A stretch of 64,000 bases of DNA, taken from assembly GCA_037013685.1 (NCBI GenBank), contig CM072894.1:6016841-6080840 (forward strand), in the 5' to 3' direction. The translations under genes and the position numbers were made by a program. Below the pieces are notes generated by a model. That model was given only the letters and a program-made list of their open reading frames with translations. It was not told the origin of the DNA and made no database searches. Of the stretch, positions 13,475 to 25,900 are shown piece by piece; positions within the stretch are counted from its first letter, which is position 1; each line of letters opens with the position of its first letter. The DNA is from Acridotheres tristis. Taxonomy: Eukaryota > Chordata > Aves > Passeriformes > Sturnidae.

Positions 13475-13524
13475 GGAGTTAAGGGAGTTTCTACAGAGGT
13501 TTTTTGTCTTAATTCCTTAACTCC
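13475..13524. repeat. Inverted repeat, 10-bp arms
   Basis: GGAGTTAAGG (13475-13484) and its exact reverse complement CCTTAACTCC (13515-13524) are separated by 30 bases. It could form a hairpin in RNA. One such repeat is expected by chance in tens of kilobases, so no function is claimed. Confidence 0.5.
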
Positions 13525-14432
13525 AACTCCCTGCCATGTTCCCAGGGACACTCCTACCATTCCAGAGATGCCAAAATTATGACCCATGTGCATATGCATA
13601 TTGATTATCTAAGTGGCTGCTGCTTAACAGAATTTATAATAGCTGAGACTTGCTTGTCTGGTCAGCAGTGGGAATGCTCATTTCCTCTGCACAGCTGCTC
13701 CAGGTCACAAAACTCATGGGGAGCAATACCACAGACTTCTTTTCCTCCCTAGTTAGATTTATTGACAGTTTGTTTAAAAGGCATAATTAATACAGGTGGA
13801 TTTTATTACATATACTTCCTTTTTTAAAAAATAAATCAAATAAGAAACACGTTTCTTTATCCCAAACTTGCAAAGACCAAACTCTGCCACACACCTGTAA
13901 GCTGCAGAAATTTGTACTTTGAGTACTTAAATTAGATGCACTCATTTCACTATCAGACAGAACTTTGTGACAAGGAAATTAAAGTTTCTTCCAAAGGAAG
14001 GAAAGATTTCAAAATTCAGATCTGAAATACTCAGTACTCTTATAAATAAAAAATTCATCAGCCTTTTCATGTTTTGTATCCTACCTCTGTTGTAGAAAAG
14101 AGGAATCCTCTAAGCTTAACAGGAAAAGCTCAGAAACAACAGTGTTTTCTTCAGACATCCCAAAATTATCACCTTTAAAATAAAATTCACTTCATATTTA
14201 GTTTTTCCTCAACTCTTTGAAAATGCCAGCAAAATTTTATTAACATGTATTGAATGCAATATGTATATCAATTAAGACAAGGTTCTTATTCTATTTTGTA
14301 ATCAACCAAGCCAGAGTCATAGGCTCCCTTAGGTACAGTGTTAGGAACAGATGGTCATCTATTCACCTCAAAAGAAAATTGGTGTTTTGATAATGAAATC
14401 TTGATCACCTGCCATCTGCCTGCTAATGACAG

Positions 14433-14516
14433 GAGCAACAGGACCATTTGTCCGAGGAGAAGCACATCTTGGACAACTTTGAGGGTTCCGATGATCTTGG
14501 TTCACAAAGTAAATAA
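14433..14516 (+). CDS. Candidate terminal (or internal) coding exon, unrecognised
   Basis: A good acceptor, CACCTGCCATCTGCCTGC then TAATGACAG (AG at 14431-14432), is followed at once by an open frame of 27 codons and a TAA at 14514-14516. The product is acidic and hydrophilic, beginning EQQDHLSEEKHILDNF and ending SDDLGSQSK. Codons prefer G or C in the third position (GAG, CAG, GAC, TTG, TCC, AAG, ATC), unlike the surrounding AT-rich sequence, and two CpGs are retained. If terminal, an ATTAAA polyadenylation variant lies 100 bp downstream (14618-14623). If internal, a weak donor GTAAAT at 14509 would end the exon at 14508. The antisense frame is also open but less convincing. I do not recognise the family. 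The acceptor and frame are seen; being an exon is inference. Confidence 0.25.
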   Translation, partial: EQQDHLSEEKHILDNFEGSDDLGSQSK

Positions 14517-17500
14517 GACATCAGATATTAGAAAGGTTATCAATGAATTCAAGATCTTCATTTCTCTTGTCAGGTTTTTGACTTTCTGCTGAGATCCTAG
14601 ATGGAAATTATATGTATATTAAACTCTTCCATTTTCTGAAACTACATGCACATAAGCCTCAAGCTGCCATTTTGTAAAGTTTTGGCTTCCCAAAGCGAAG
14701 ACATTGCAACAATAACCAAAGCAATAAACCCTGTTGGTTTCCAAGCTAGTATTTGCCAACTCCAAGTCCAGCAGCAGAGGGAAAGGCTGTAGCTGACCCT
14801 TAGCCATGCAATTGCTGTGGAAGGACGTGGCTCCCTGCCAGTTGTTTCTTTGAAGCAACCCTTGCTCGCAATAGCTACAGCAAGGTTTTTACTGAGCACA
14901 AAAACAGCCAACTACAGCGTTTAAATGCACATGGAGAAAACTTATTTCTCTCAGGGGAAAACAGAATATGGTTCAAAAACAAAGATCTTACCCCCCCTGT
15001 GCCTATAAAGGGTAGGACATTTTTTCTCAGATTTTCCTTTGTACTTCAGTAACTCTCAGACTGCCTGAGCTTAGCAGACCACGAAATTATTTCTGTGGAT
15101 GTACAAGACATAACGTCTTCACTTCTGAGGCTGGCTAGCATAACATCATCCCCTGTCCCTCTCTGAATTTCCTGCTCTCCTGCCTCCATCCTCTTCCCAC
15201 TCCGAGTCAGCTTCTTGCCCCTCTCCCAGCCCCAGGCTGAGTGAAGCCCAGGCATGGCACAGCCAGCCCACGGCAGAGGAGCAGTTGTCCCCTTGGTCCT
15301 TCTCCTGGCACAGGGTGTTAACACAGCACACACAGGGCTGAAGGCAAACAAATTGCCAGGTTCTACCATCTGGCATGCATCACTCCTCCCCACAGGAATC
15401 TGGGAGGGATTCCCTGCAGATATGACACAGTGCTGTGTTTGTGCCCTAAGGGGATGTTCCTGGACAGTCAGAAGCATCAGTACTTTTGCTTGTCATGTTT
15501 CTACTTACATGCCATATGTTTGACAAGAACAAATTTAACCTCATGCATTTTGAATTATTTTTCTTCACAGTACCTTCATATTTTAGAAGTGTATCTATAA
15601 TAGAAGGCTTCCCTTACAAACACGACAGCAGTTTCTCAAGAGATTGCACAGTTGCCACGTTTCTTCTTTACTGGATACAGAAAGGGATGGTTTTTCTGAA
15701 ATGAGAACTACAGGATGTAATATATATCTTTATATTTCTCTCAACACACCACAGTAGATTGTGATATATCTGTGGGTACAGCAGAAACTTTTTGGGTTGA
15801 TTTGGTTTTGGGTGTAAAGTCATGTATCCATTTCACCTGACCCGATGTGGATTTTCCATGCTGCAGCTCTAGAAATTGCTACAGTTTTATCAATTACAAG
15901 ATCTTATTTATGGTGTTATTTTTGCTTGTGTCTTGGAAGCTTCATCAGTATAAATAACTGTACCTTGTTCTATTATTTTCCAGCAACACAGAAACTGTCC
16001 ATTACCTTTTTAAAATCACCTTGTGCTATATTCCAAAGAAACATGGTTTCTGTCCTCAAGGTCTGGGACAATAGTTCATTTGGCTACTCACTTCTGAATC
16101 ATCTAATCAATATTCTCCACATGATCTTCTCTAATAATACTGATATTCTTCAATAAAGCCATTCTCCCACAGGAAGTAAAACTGGCTGCTATTTCTACCC
16201 TCTCTGGGTATTTATACTTTCTGAGAGCATGCATACTGTTTCACTTTCAGTGCCCTTCCTTGAACTCTTCCCACAAGCCTTGCTTTCTATAATCAAGTGG
16301 TACACTAGTGTTTTCCTTCCATTCCTCCTGGCTTAAGTTGACAATACATTTTGCCACGTGGCTTTTCTCAGTGCAAAAGACACACTCCTCTCCCAGCTCA
16401 CAAAATGCCATTCTGTGTATTGACTGGGTGACACACTTTGAGCAGCTTTAGGCTTCAAATCTTCCCATTAAAGACTTTTTTTCTCCTCTTCAGGCTCTGT
16501 TCCTCTTGGCCCATCCTGTGTTTACCAACAGATTTCACAACAGTGGACTGTCAGCTTCCATATCACTTGGTGACACAGAGATAAATGACCTGCAGCAAAT
16601 ACTTTCCACATGCTGAGTCCTACCCAGTCAGCCTGCCTTCATTTACCACAGGGTTTATGGTCCTCCTGCTCCATCACACATAAATAAGCTTCTAGAGCAC
16701 TCCCATGGAGTAGGACAAGACAATTAAAAAAAAACAAACAGTGCAGGGTTGCTCAATGGTTTCTCCAAAGCACTGAAAAGCAACATCTGGAGACATCTGT
16801 GAAGAAGGGTGTCCGGATCACGCCAGATTTGCAATATACAAAAATAACACAAAAAACGAATTTCAGAGACAAAACTACCTGTGTTGGAAACTCAGGTTAA
16901 AGTTTAGTGCAGTATCTGGAGAAAGAATAATAGTGAAGTCACTGATCTTGGATGATTTTTTTTCAAGTCTTAATAACTTTTCCAGGAACTAAAGCCACAT
17001 CTATTCATTCCACAAAACACTAAAAAAACCCTTTAACAATAACAGTGATAGGTGCTAACAAGATTGATAACTCATTACACTTAACCTTACAGAGTAGATC
17101 TCATGTATCTCATTATGCAGATTCAAAGTAGAGAAAATCCTGCTAGGCAGGATAGTACCAGACTGGCACATGTCTTCCAACACCACACCTATTAATGCCT
17201 ACGGAATTGCAGGTTATGTTCTCACTAACATAAATGTCAACCTTTAGAGAAAAGGCATATAAAGCTATTTATGGCTCCTTACCAGCCCCTACCTGATGCT
17301 ATCTGAAAGCTACTCAAGGTTTTCATACCCAAAGACAAATGGTGATATATCAATGCATAATAAAATAGGTAAAAATAGATTGAAACCTACTTTACTACTA
17401 TTTTAAAAGTTCAGTGATTTAAAGGTACTCTTACAAGTTATAGAATAAATTACCAAGGAATAAGAGACAGTTAAATTCTCCTCTACATCAGTTTTTTTTC

Positions 17501-17627
17501 TATCTATTAATTCCCATTTACAGAAATCATTTGCCCTTTCACCTTCTTTTAAAATGTATTTTAATGAGTATATGAATCATCTTACCATCTTGAACAATTC
17601 AAAGACAGCATATTAGGTGACAAGCTA

Positions 17628-17642
17628 ATTATTATTATTATT
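17628..17642 (+). repeat. (ATT)5 microsatellite
   Basis: Five uninterrupted ATT units in an AT-rich context. No gene association. Confidence 0.85.
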
Positions 17643-18475
17643 GTGCATTTTTTTCATGGCCACCAGCTTTACATGACGGAAAACTCATGACCTCTCATTT
17701 CTACTTCTCCCCCATCTTACAGCTGCATAAAAAACTGTAAGTGCAAGAAATCACAGACATTTATTACATTTCAAAATACTTTCCCACGTATCTTCAAATC
17801 CTTTTGGTTGTAAGGCATTCCTTAATTCTGCATTACAGAAGTACAAAATATTTTATGTAAAACTGCCTTTAATAGAAAAGCATTACAGTTGCTTAACTTG
17901 GGAGGTTTAAGGACGCAAGGCTTAAAAGGAGCATTAAAATCTATTAGGCTCAACAGAGTAGTTAAAAACAACAGATTATTGGATACAGAACATCTTTCAA
18001 GGCCAAAATGCAAGCAGCAGCTCTTACTGGCTGTAATTAATTCCTGGGGTTTTTTTTCAGCTATAAGTTTTCCCTCTGTCTCCAGCGTGAGTGTCCCAAT
18101 ATTCAATCTCTGGGAGCTTCCCTCCCATCCACCCAGGACTACTCCAGCTTTTGTCCTTCCCAGACAAGCACTTGTTAAACATGATGCAGACAAGCAAGGA
18201 TTATTACCTGAGATGAGAGAAACACGCTAAGATTGCCATGCTGTGTTTGATCCGAAGTTTGTCCTTTTTACAGCTTTTGGATCAAGCATCCTCACTGCCT
18301 TTTCCTTCTCTGTGCACTGGTGAAGCTTTGAACCTGACACTTACTGTTACCAAAACATAAAAGATAGCAAACAACAGTAAGTTCTTCTTGATGAATTTTT
18401 CATTTTTTTCACCAATATTCAACATCAAATCTATATATTCAACACAGTAGAAGTAATTTCCCCTTAAATTGATGC

Positions 18476-18518
18476 AAAAACCCCCAAACCACAAAAATCC
18501 AGAAGAAACCAAAAAAGA
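18476..18518 (-). repeat. A/C-rich low-complexity tract
   Basis: About 43 bp, mainly A and C, including AAAAACCCCCAAACCACAAA. On the minus strand it reads as a T/G-rich tract of the same type as those at 3748 and 33046. Confidence 0.6.
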
Positions 18519-20995
18519 TAATTATAGCTATCATGATTATTTGTAATCTTTGATGTGAACACACGTCCCATCACACAGTAATGAAAAGGTTCAGACTCTC
18601 AATAGTCAGAAGAGAGATAAAAAGCTTTACAGCAATACTGCTCATTTCACTACAGGCCATTATGTTGTAGATTTTAATAAATACAACAGAAATAAATCTC
18701 AAAGGTAAATAATCAATTCAGTCCGTACAGCTTTTACACATTTAGTTCATTAATCCATAGATGGTTAAGTGTTGATTTAATTGCATCTTGATAAAGATAC
18801 AACAATATACTGAACGCAGCTTCAGAAAATGTAAAATTATCTTTCAATGTGAACTTTTGAAAAAGGACATATTCACTATATTTCCCTCAAGTTACTTGTT
18901 TTATTATTTTGAAAACAAAGTAGAGCTGGAAAAGCCAGACCTATATCTCTTGCACCAGTATTCTACTTTCAATGATAAATAATTCTCAAAAAATCAAACC
19001 AGACATACACTGATGCCCCAAAATACCCATCTGTATCTGTTCAGCAAGGCAGACCCTGAATATTATCTCCAGGCAACAGCATGTAGAAAGAATATATATA
19101 TCTTAGGAGCCCCCCAGTCATCCTTGTGGAGATTAATTAGTTTACACAGGACTGTTTATGATAAAATACTGCAAAATGAGGCTTATGGATTGCATTTCCC
19201 GAAATATATAGGATCACAATTCTGCCCTCAATGAATAGATTTCCTTATTCCTACAGGGGTCCACCTTCAGTCCTACTGGTTACTTGGCTCCTGAATGCCA
19301 GCAGGGGACACAGACTTGTTTTATAAAATTGTGTTGGTCGTGGCAAGGGTCGTATTCCCCTTAATATGTTTCCATGAGCCCAGGATGCCCTGTGGAAACA
19401 GTGCCTGAGCACAGCTCGTGTGCCCTGTGTCCTCAGAGGGCTGGGGACACCCACACTCACACAGCTCTGCCACTCCACGGGTGGGGGGCAAGATAAACAC
19501 AGTTGCACATGCAACTTCCTGAAGTCATTATGAAAGAAAACATCCGTGCATATGTTCTATCACTTAGACACACAAACCTAATGCCTTTCAGGGACTCCGT
19601 TTGATTTTGTTTGGGTTTTTTTATGCACAGAGTGAGATTCCGAAGGTGGGGAGGCAAGAGAAAAATGTAACAGAGCATAGCTAAAGGGACATTTGAATTT
19701 ATTAATCTGCATATAGAGTTGCTTCCTCCTTCTATTAGCCCCTGGGCAGGCAGGACTCCCCTACCTTACCAATCAAACCCATGAGGAAACATAAGTGAAC
19801 TGGCTGGAGCATGTCAGCAGTGTTCTGCATGGATCAGTCACTCAAAGTACTGCACTGCAGTGTGAATAGACAATCTGGAGAGACAGCAAGAATCAGCATT
19901 CCCTCTCCTTTCTGTCAAGCAAGGCCAATGTTATCATAAAAATGGAGATGCACTCAACAGATCAACAGGCCAGAAGTGCTGCAGCAAGCACAGGTCAGCT
20001 CCTGAATCACCAGGACAGCCAGCACTGTACCTGTTCTGTCACTGGGAGGGCAGAACACACAGCACCAGAGCTGTGAAATGACAGCACGTGGAGAGAAGCT
20101 GGCACTTGATGTGCACCACTTCACACAGTTACCCACAGCTGGTACATGATCTAAAGCACAGATATTCTGTGGCAGCAACACTTGACAAACAGACCTGTCT
20201 GGTGAAACACTGAACAATTGATCATGCAAACCAGCTACCCGAAGACAGATAAACTGAGCAAAAAATAATACTGTTTACAGCAAATTATTCTCTTATACTC
20301 TTAAAGTGAATTGTCTGAGACATTTTAAGTATAATGAACACTCTGCAATAATTATACATTCTCTTATTAGAAAGGCAACCAAGTCTTTATCAATATTTTA
20401 TACTAAACACAACCAGTCTTCAGGAGAAGATCGCTTTATGCTTGATTACATTTCCAGTTTAAGTTTTGATGCTCATATTCATTCTATTCTAATGCCTTTT
20501 GCAGTTAGTATTTTTTACTCCATCCCAACTTTTTCGAGGTATCTCAGTCTTTATCAACCCAAACCACTCCTGCTCATTTCACTTGACTCTGGCAGTAGTT
20601 TCACTTTGGCAGCACTAAAATTTAACAATGTGTAGAAATGTGCTGTGGTATTGTTTACTGAGGTGGTCGAGCATGTTCAATCAAGAATGCACCTGCCCAT
20701 CGCTATCAAGAAAGTGAGTTGGAGTTTATCACCATAATTCTAGGGCACATTTAACCACAAAAAACCCCAGTATATGTTATTACAGACAGCTGGTTGTGTC
20801 AGCAAGGGAGAGCACAGGGCTGGAAGAGGAAGGCTGATTCCTGTGATAAGTGAGCATCACTAAACTGATGGGGAAGGAGAAAAAAGCTCTATCATGCAAA
20901 CCACTGTTCCCACCTTCCTACAAGAGTTATAGTTTTTAACTTCTCTGTGTGTTCCCTTTTGCAGGAAGTCGTAATTTTAAATGCATCGTAATAAT

Positions 20996-21055
20996 AACCA
21001 ACAAAACAAAACAACAAACTCACACAAAGAAAACTCCAACAAAACAGATAAAACA
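20996..21055 (-). repeat. A/C-rich low-complexity tract
   Basis: About 60 bp of A and C with few G or T, containing AACAAAACAAAACAACAAAC. It is a reverse-orientation member of the T/G-rich class seen through the window. It lies about 200 bp upstream of the strong acceptor at 21250. Confidence 0.65.
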
Positions 21056-21251
21056 CCTTGAATGACTGGTGAACAAAAAGCACCATAACAGATGGTATAA
21101 TCTAAATATACTGATGTAAAATTTTGGATCATATGTTTAATCTTTGTCACCTCTCTCTTACTATTTGAGAAATATAGTCACACGTGATCACTAATAAGTA
21201 ATTAATTTTGCTGATTAAGTTGCTCATTAATTCTCTTTTGCTTTTCCTCAG

Positions 21252-21495
21252 GACTTAACTTTTCCCTTTCTCTCAAAGAGGAAGCATGCAAAGGAAGTGC
21301 TCTATGTGGTGGTACAAACTCCAGTGGGATATCAGTGAACCTCACACCAGCTCAGATGGGCTTCAGAAGGTTGGGCACCCAAGCCATGTGGGCCAACACC
21401 AAGAGCAGAAAGCAGCAGCATGAAAAACAAAATCAACATGCCCAAAAGCTGGAAAACAAAGGGAGAAAAAGGGAGCAACTGCAGCTACACAAATG
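21252..21495 (+). CDS. Candidate internal exon, unrecognised
   Basis: A very strong acceptor (TTCTCTTTTGCTTTTCCTCAG, AG at 21250-21251, with a CTCATTAAT-like branch site just upstream) opens onto one frame. It stays open for 80 codons to a TG|GTAGGA donor at 21495/21496; the frame would stop at TAG 21497-21499 if not spliced. The exon would be 244 nt, entering at the second base of a codon. The predicted peptide begins LNFSLSLKEEACKGS, is mixed in the middle, and ends in a basic, Gln/Lys-rich, possibly helical tail (QQHEKQNQHAQKLENKGRK). A second frame across the 3' part is also open (21420-21752). An 85-codon open stretch is not rare by chance here, so the case rests on the splice signals. 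No family is recognised; a non-coding transcript exon is equally possible. Confidence 0.18.
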
Positions 21496-22640
21496 GTAGG
21501 AGCAATGCAGAGCAGCAGCCCCTCACTGTGTGTAAATCCATACGGTCACCTCCTCACCAGCCACGCTGGGGACTCAGAGACCTTGAGGGAGACTCAGGAA
21601 ATCCCATTCCACAGGATCAGGGGAAGTTGTTTGGTGTGCCAAAGGAGACTTCAGAAAAGCCTGGAATGCTAATATCAATTGATTTTCTTTCTATATGCTT
21701 TCCAACTCTAAAATCCCAGCACATTAAAAGGCTTATTACTGAAGAAGAGTGAAATCCATTCACTGAGTGAACAGGAACACCAGCTGTGTTTGAATACTAC
21801 AGCATTAAAATTAACTTTACAACTGATTTTGAATCTGCTTGTTATAATAGCATAAAAGTACACACTGTAGCCTATTTTAGTCCTAATCTTAAAAGTAAGC
21901 AGTACCTCTGTGATTTGACATTTAGTTATGAAAGATATAGAGATAAAAAATAAAAGCATGTGCTTTGTGCATATGCTTGAGCTCCCTACTGAGAGGAGAG
22001 CTCTACTCACATCTTCATGAGATATTTCCTCCCATAAACTTGAAGCCATTTACTTATTGAGTGCACAGTCTTTAATAGTGATTACACAATTTAGTATCTT
22101 TCCTGAAAGCTGAATTACCACGCTGTTTATAATGTATGCTTAGACTCCCTGGTGAAAGGTTTATGGATTGTTATTTATAACTCTTCTCCATCTTTCAGAA
22201 ATGCTTAGAGCAGCATTATGAAGGATGAAGTGCCACTCTGAAGAGGACAAAACTGAGCACAGGAAAATAGCAAAATTAATTAGATGGCAGTGCTTAAAGG
22301 AATTGCTGGTTTTCCTTGGGAGATATCTATAGCAGAAGTTATGGGGGAGAAGTTTCATTTAAGAAACATTTTGCTACCAGAAATACTCTTCTTTGACTAA
22401 TATTTTTTTGAGATTTTAGACTCAAACCAAGACATCTTATTTATCTTGCAAATTATTGCAAGAGGTTTTGCTTAATAGTCTGTTCGTGCTTTTGTTCTTT
22501 GAATTGCCAGGCTCTTTGGCATCTTGTTAATTACTCTCTGATGAGCAGATAAAATGGAATAAGCAACAGGAGCACATGCATATGTGTGTATCTGATACAT
22601 TGCACAAAGGCAATAGAAGAAGGAAGACAGAAATCAATGT

Positions 22641-22662
22641 GGGGGAAAGGAGGAGGAGAAGG
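22641..22662 (+). repeat. Perfect 22-bp purine run in a purine-rich stretch
   Basis: Twenty-two consecutive purines, GGGGGAAAGG then AGGAGGAGAAGG, sit inside a strand-biased purine-rich stretch of about 130 bp (22616-22750). Polypurine tracts can adopt triplex structures, but there is no mirror symmetry strong enough to predict one. Annotated as low complexity only. Confidence 0.6.
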
Positions 22663-22895
22663 CAAGATAAAAAGATCAGTGTCAAAGAATAAGAAAAACA
22701 AGCAGAGGAAAAAAACAGTAGTCAAGAAAAAATAATGAAAGAAGGAATGAATGTAACGATAATTTGGTCAAAAATGGCATGGGAAAGATGCACAGCATAA
22801 ATATTCCAGTTTAATTACAGCGGAAACAAAACACAATGAATCAAAGCAGCTCAGACATGAAACAAGGAACAACATGAAAACAGCCATTTCAAAAG

Positions 22896-22928
22896 GTGTC
22901 GTTTTGACACAGTTTTTTACATTGTGTC
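22896..22928. repeat. Alternating GTGTC / GACAC inverted motifs
   Basis: GTGTC (22896-22900), GACACA (22906-22911) and TGTGTC (22923-22928) form two overlapping inverted pairs within 33 bp, with the middle copy shared. The arms are short. It may be a clustered binding site or chance. Confidence 0.35.
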
Positions 22929-25900
22929 ACTTTTTGATACATCTATCTCACGAGGAATCGAGTTTCTTTTGTGTTTTGAAAGCACCTAGACCTGGGTAGG
23001 CTTCTGAGCTGGATACTTGAGCTTCTACTAGAAATTAATCTGAATGTCCACGCTTTTATTACATGTCATATGTTTAATCTTAGAGGCTCCTGAGCACTGG
23101 AAAAGAACTCACCCTTACTCAATAATCAGTGCCCCCAGCTCCAGTGGAGCAATTGCAGGCAGGCATTTTAGTGGATGCCTTTGAAGAACCTGGGGTCCCT
23201 GGTGCCAAGTTCATACAAAAGGCTGAGAAAATAAGAAAGCATTACAGACTTAATAGCTGATGGCCTTAAAGATCCCATTTAGATATAATACACACTGATT
23301 ACTGACCACACGGCTTCTGAAATGCCAGAAGCACTGGGAAGCAAGGAAGAAGAAAAGAAGCAATAAAGATTTCACTTCTCTGGGAAGCTACACCTCCATC
23401 TGAGTGCTTTGTTAATTACAGAAGGATATTTCTGGGTTACCAAGAAAAGAAAGCTGAACGTCTGACAGGTATGTTTGGGGATGTGGCACTCCATCCCCAC
23501 ATTCTGTGGAGTGCAGCCTTCAGCAGAGATTCCTAAGTGCTACCTTATGCCTTTTGGTCCATTTCTGGATCAAACCCAGGCCCTCTAATTTACCTTGCAT
23601 TAGCTTGCTACTTCAGGCAGAGCCGATGGCATCGGAGGTGATCCATCATTCCCACTGTGCTCTGTGAGTGGGAGGGAACATCTGAACTACTGAATGCTTG
23701 TCTCCTGCTCCTCTTCATCACAGCACACACCAAATGGGAGCAATTCTGTTTATAGCTGGAAAATTACAGTCTCTGATATTGTTAGGAGATTATTTATGGC
23801 AGATTTCCCTCCACCTGTGATGCTAATTGTGAACATTTAGAGGCATCATTCAGTGCAGCTACACAGGATCACCAAGTAATGAGGCAAAATGCAGACAGAC
23901 AGACACTGATACCTTTGTGTTTCTCATCCACTTACTCTTTGCTTACAAGGACAGAACAAAAAAATGAACATTTTAGTATCAGCCTACTGATATGAATATG
24001 GTTTTATTCCAAAAGTATGTGATACCTTTAATGCTGAGAATCCAAATATAAAAATGATCTTTCTAAATATTGCTAAATATTACATCTTCCTTGACTCATA
24101 ATTATAATTTGTGCCCTAATCTCAAGTCATCTGCTCTTATAAAATTTAATTGCTTTATTTTATCTTTTCTAATAATTTACCTTTGAAAGCAAGCAGGTAG
24201 TTACATGCAGTATACTTATTCTGTTTTCATCTTTAGTTTCAAATTTCACAGGAAAGTCTTGAATGTGAGCTTTTATTTTTAGAGGTATCACATTACCCAA
24301 ACCACATGGCCATTGTGATACTTTTTTTCTAAGGAGTACAAAGGCAGCTGAGAAATTATCCTTCCAGCATCTGAAATGGTGTATCTGTGGTTCTACCTAC
24401 GACAATGAAGTGTTTCAAATACACGGAATCTTATAGATGACACAGGTAAACAGAATACCAATTAGGCTTTTAGTTCTTTTCTTGGTGATATTATTTTCTC
24501 ATCATTTTACTTATTATCATTAGAAACTAAGTAACTTGAATGCAGAATTAAGGAAAAAAAAAATAATTCTTAAATGACACAGGGCATCAGCATTTCACAG
24601 GCCCTTCCCAGAAAAGAATTTTGGAATTACACAGCTCTGTCTTGAAAAGAGGTATAACAAAGCACAAGAAAAATAAAGCAAGTAGAGATACAATACAACG
24701 AGCACATTTTAAAAAGAAACCTTTCTGCCTGACTACAAGTGCTCTCATCCTCTCAGGTGTTTTCGTTCACAATGGCTCTCTCCATCACGTTAATTTCTGT
24801 GCATACATTTACAAATATTGTACATGCAGTAGTTGTGGCACGTAGAGAAAAGCTGTGCCTCTACAGCTCCTCAGATAATTAAGCCCTCAAGCCTACAGAA
24901 AATGGGGTAGAACCCTACCTGATAATTTCCAGCACATGCAGTAGGCTGGAAGGCAGCTGAGGGCAATCCAGGAACCACCACAATCTACTGGATCCTGGTG
25001 CAAGCAGCACAGGCATTATAAAGTGAACTACTGAAATATTGACTATCAATCCAGAATAGCAGAAAAAAAGGGTTATTTCCATTTATTAGTCAAGAAGACT
25101 GCACCCTTAATACCTCTGAATCACAAGAGAGGAGGACTGTTTTCCCATCAAAGAATAAACAGCTTCATTTATCTTGAACTGTTAATGTAAGACAAAGTAT
25201 AATACCATTGTATATTAGTAAAATACACATAGAAGCTCTGAGAATCAGCATGACTAATGTAATATGTTGCAGCACTGAGGGCACAGTTGTATTATAAATA
25301 TTCATTCAAATGGTAATTTATTACAGTAACATTGCACCTGCAGGAAAAACATATTCAGAAAACATAAAATCTTTTAATGAATAATGAAGACAAAGTTTAG
25401 CACTATATAAATGTATTGGATGCATTAACTTTGTTACTTACTGATAAATAAAGTTAACCAGAATACTTCTGTGTTTTAAAAATTAATTCTTAATGACCAC
25501 TATAGTCACAGGGCAACAATCTGGTTTTCTCTGTACTCATTCCAGTCTGATCCCTTTCTTGGAAAGCACAAGGACTTTTATATCCCATTCCAGCTATGAT
25601 TTGCCACAGCTCCTACAGAAGTCATCTTTACTCTGCCCTCCTCAGCCATCTCCAGCTGATGAGAAACTTAGAGATGCCCCATGTTATCCCTAACGGGGTT
25701 TATAATCTCACACTCCATACTTCTGAATTTCTCTTCCTCATTCTCCTCCCATCCAGATCATTCAGTTTCCCTACACCATATTCAAATCCTGTTCTATAGT
25801 GATTATTCCCTCTGGACTTGAAATTGACATTTTGATTAGCATAAACTAGTTTTATGGTTTAAGGACAGTAATGAAAACCAGATAAAACTGGCTGTAAAAG

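Larger units (their letters stand above)
8761..14432. other. AT-rich non-coding DNA, no gene seen
   Basis: Apart from the GT microsatellite at 8949, this is AT-rich sequence with dense stops and no recognisable exon or repeat family. It contains an octamer-like ATTTGCAT at 9505-9512 and an inverted repeat at 13475-13524. An exact pyrimidine tract plus CAGGTAAG near 11831 puts an acceptor and a donor back to back with no exon between them. A weak CR1-like phrase near 9434 (CCCCTTCCAACTC) is too short to call. Confidence 0.55.
14517..21251. other. AT-rich non-coding DNA, no gene seen
   Basis: Mostly AT-rich and featureless. Two short more GC-rich patches occur at about 15170-15430 and 19380-19490. 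The first carries a 143-codon minus-strand frame (15046-15477) with no recognisable domain, probably due to composition. An (ATT)5 run lies at 17628-17642. A/C-rich tracts lie at 18476-18518 and 20996-21055. Confidence 0.6.

Noticed and set aside
15046..15477. 143-codon minus-strand frame over a GC-richer patch
   Set aside because: Length explained by composition; no motif, no conserved start context, other frames also open.
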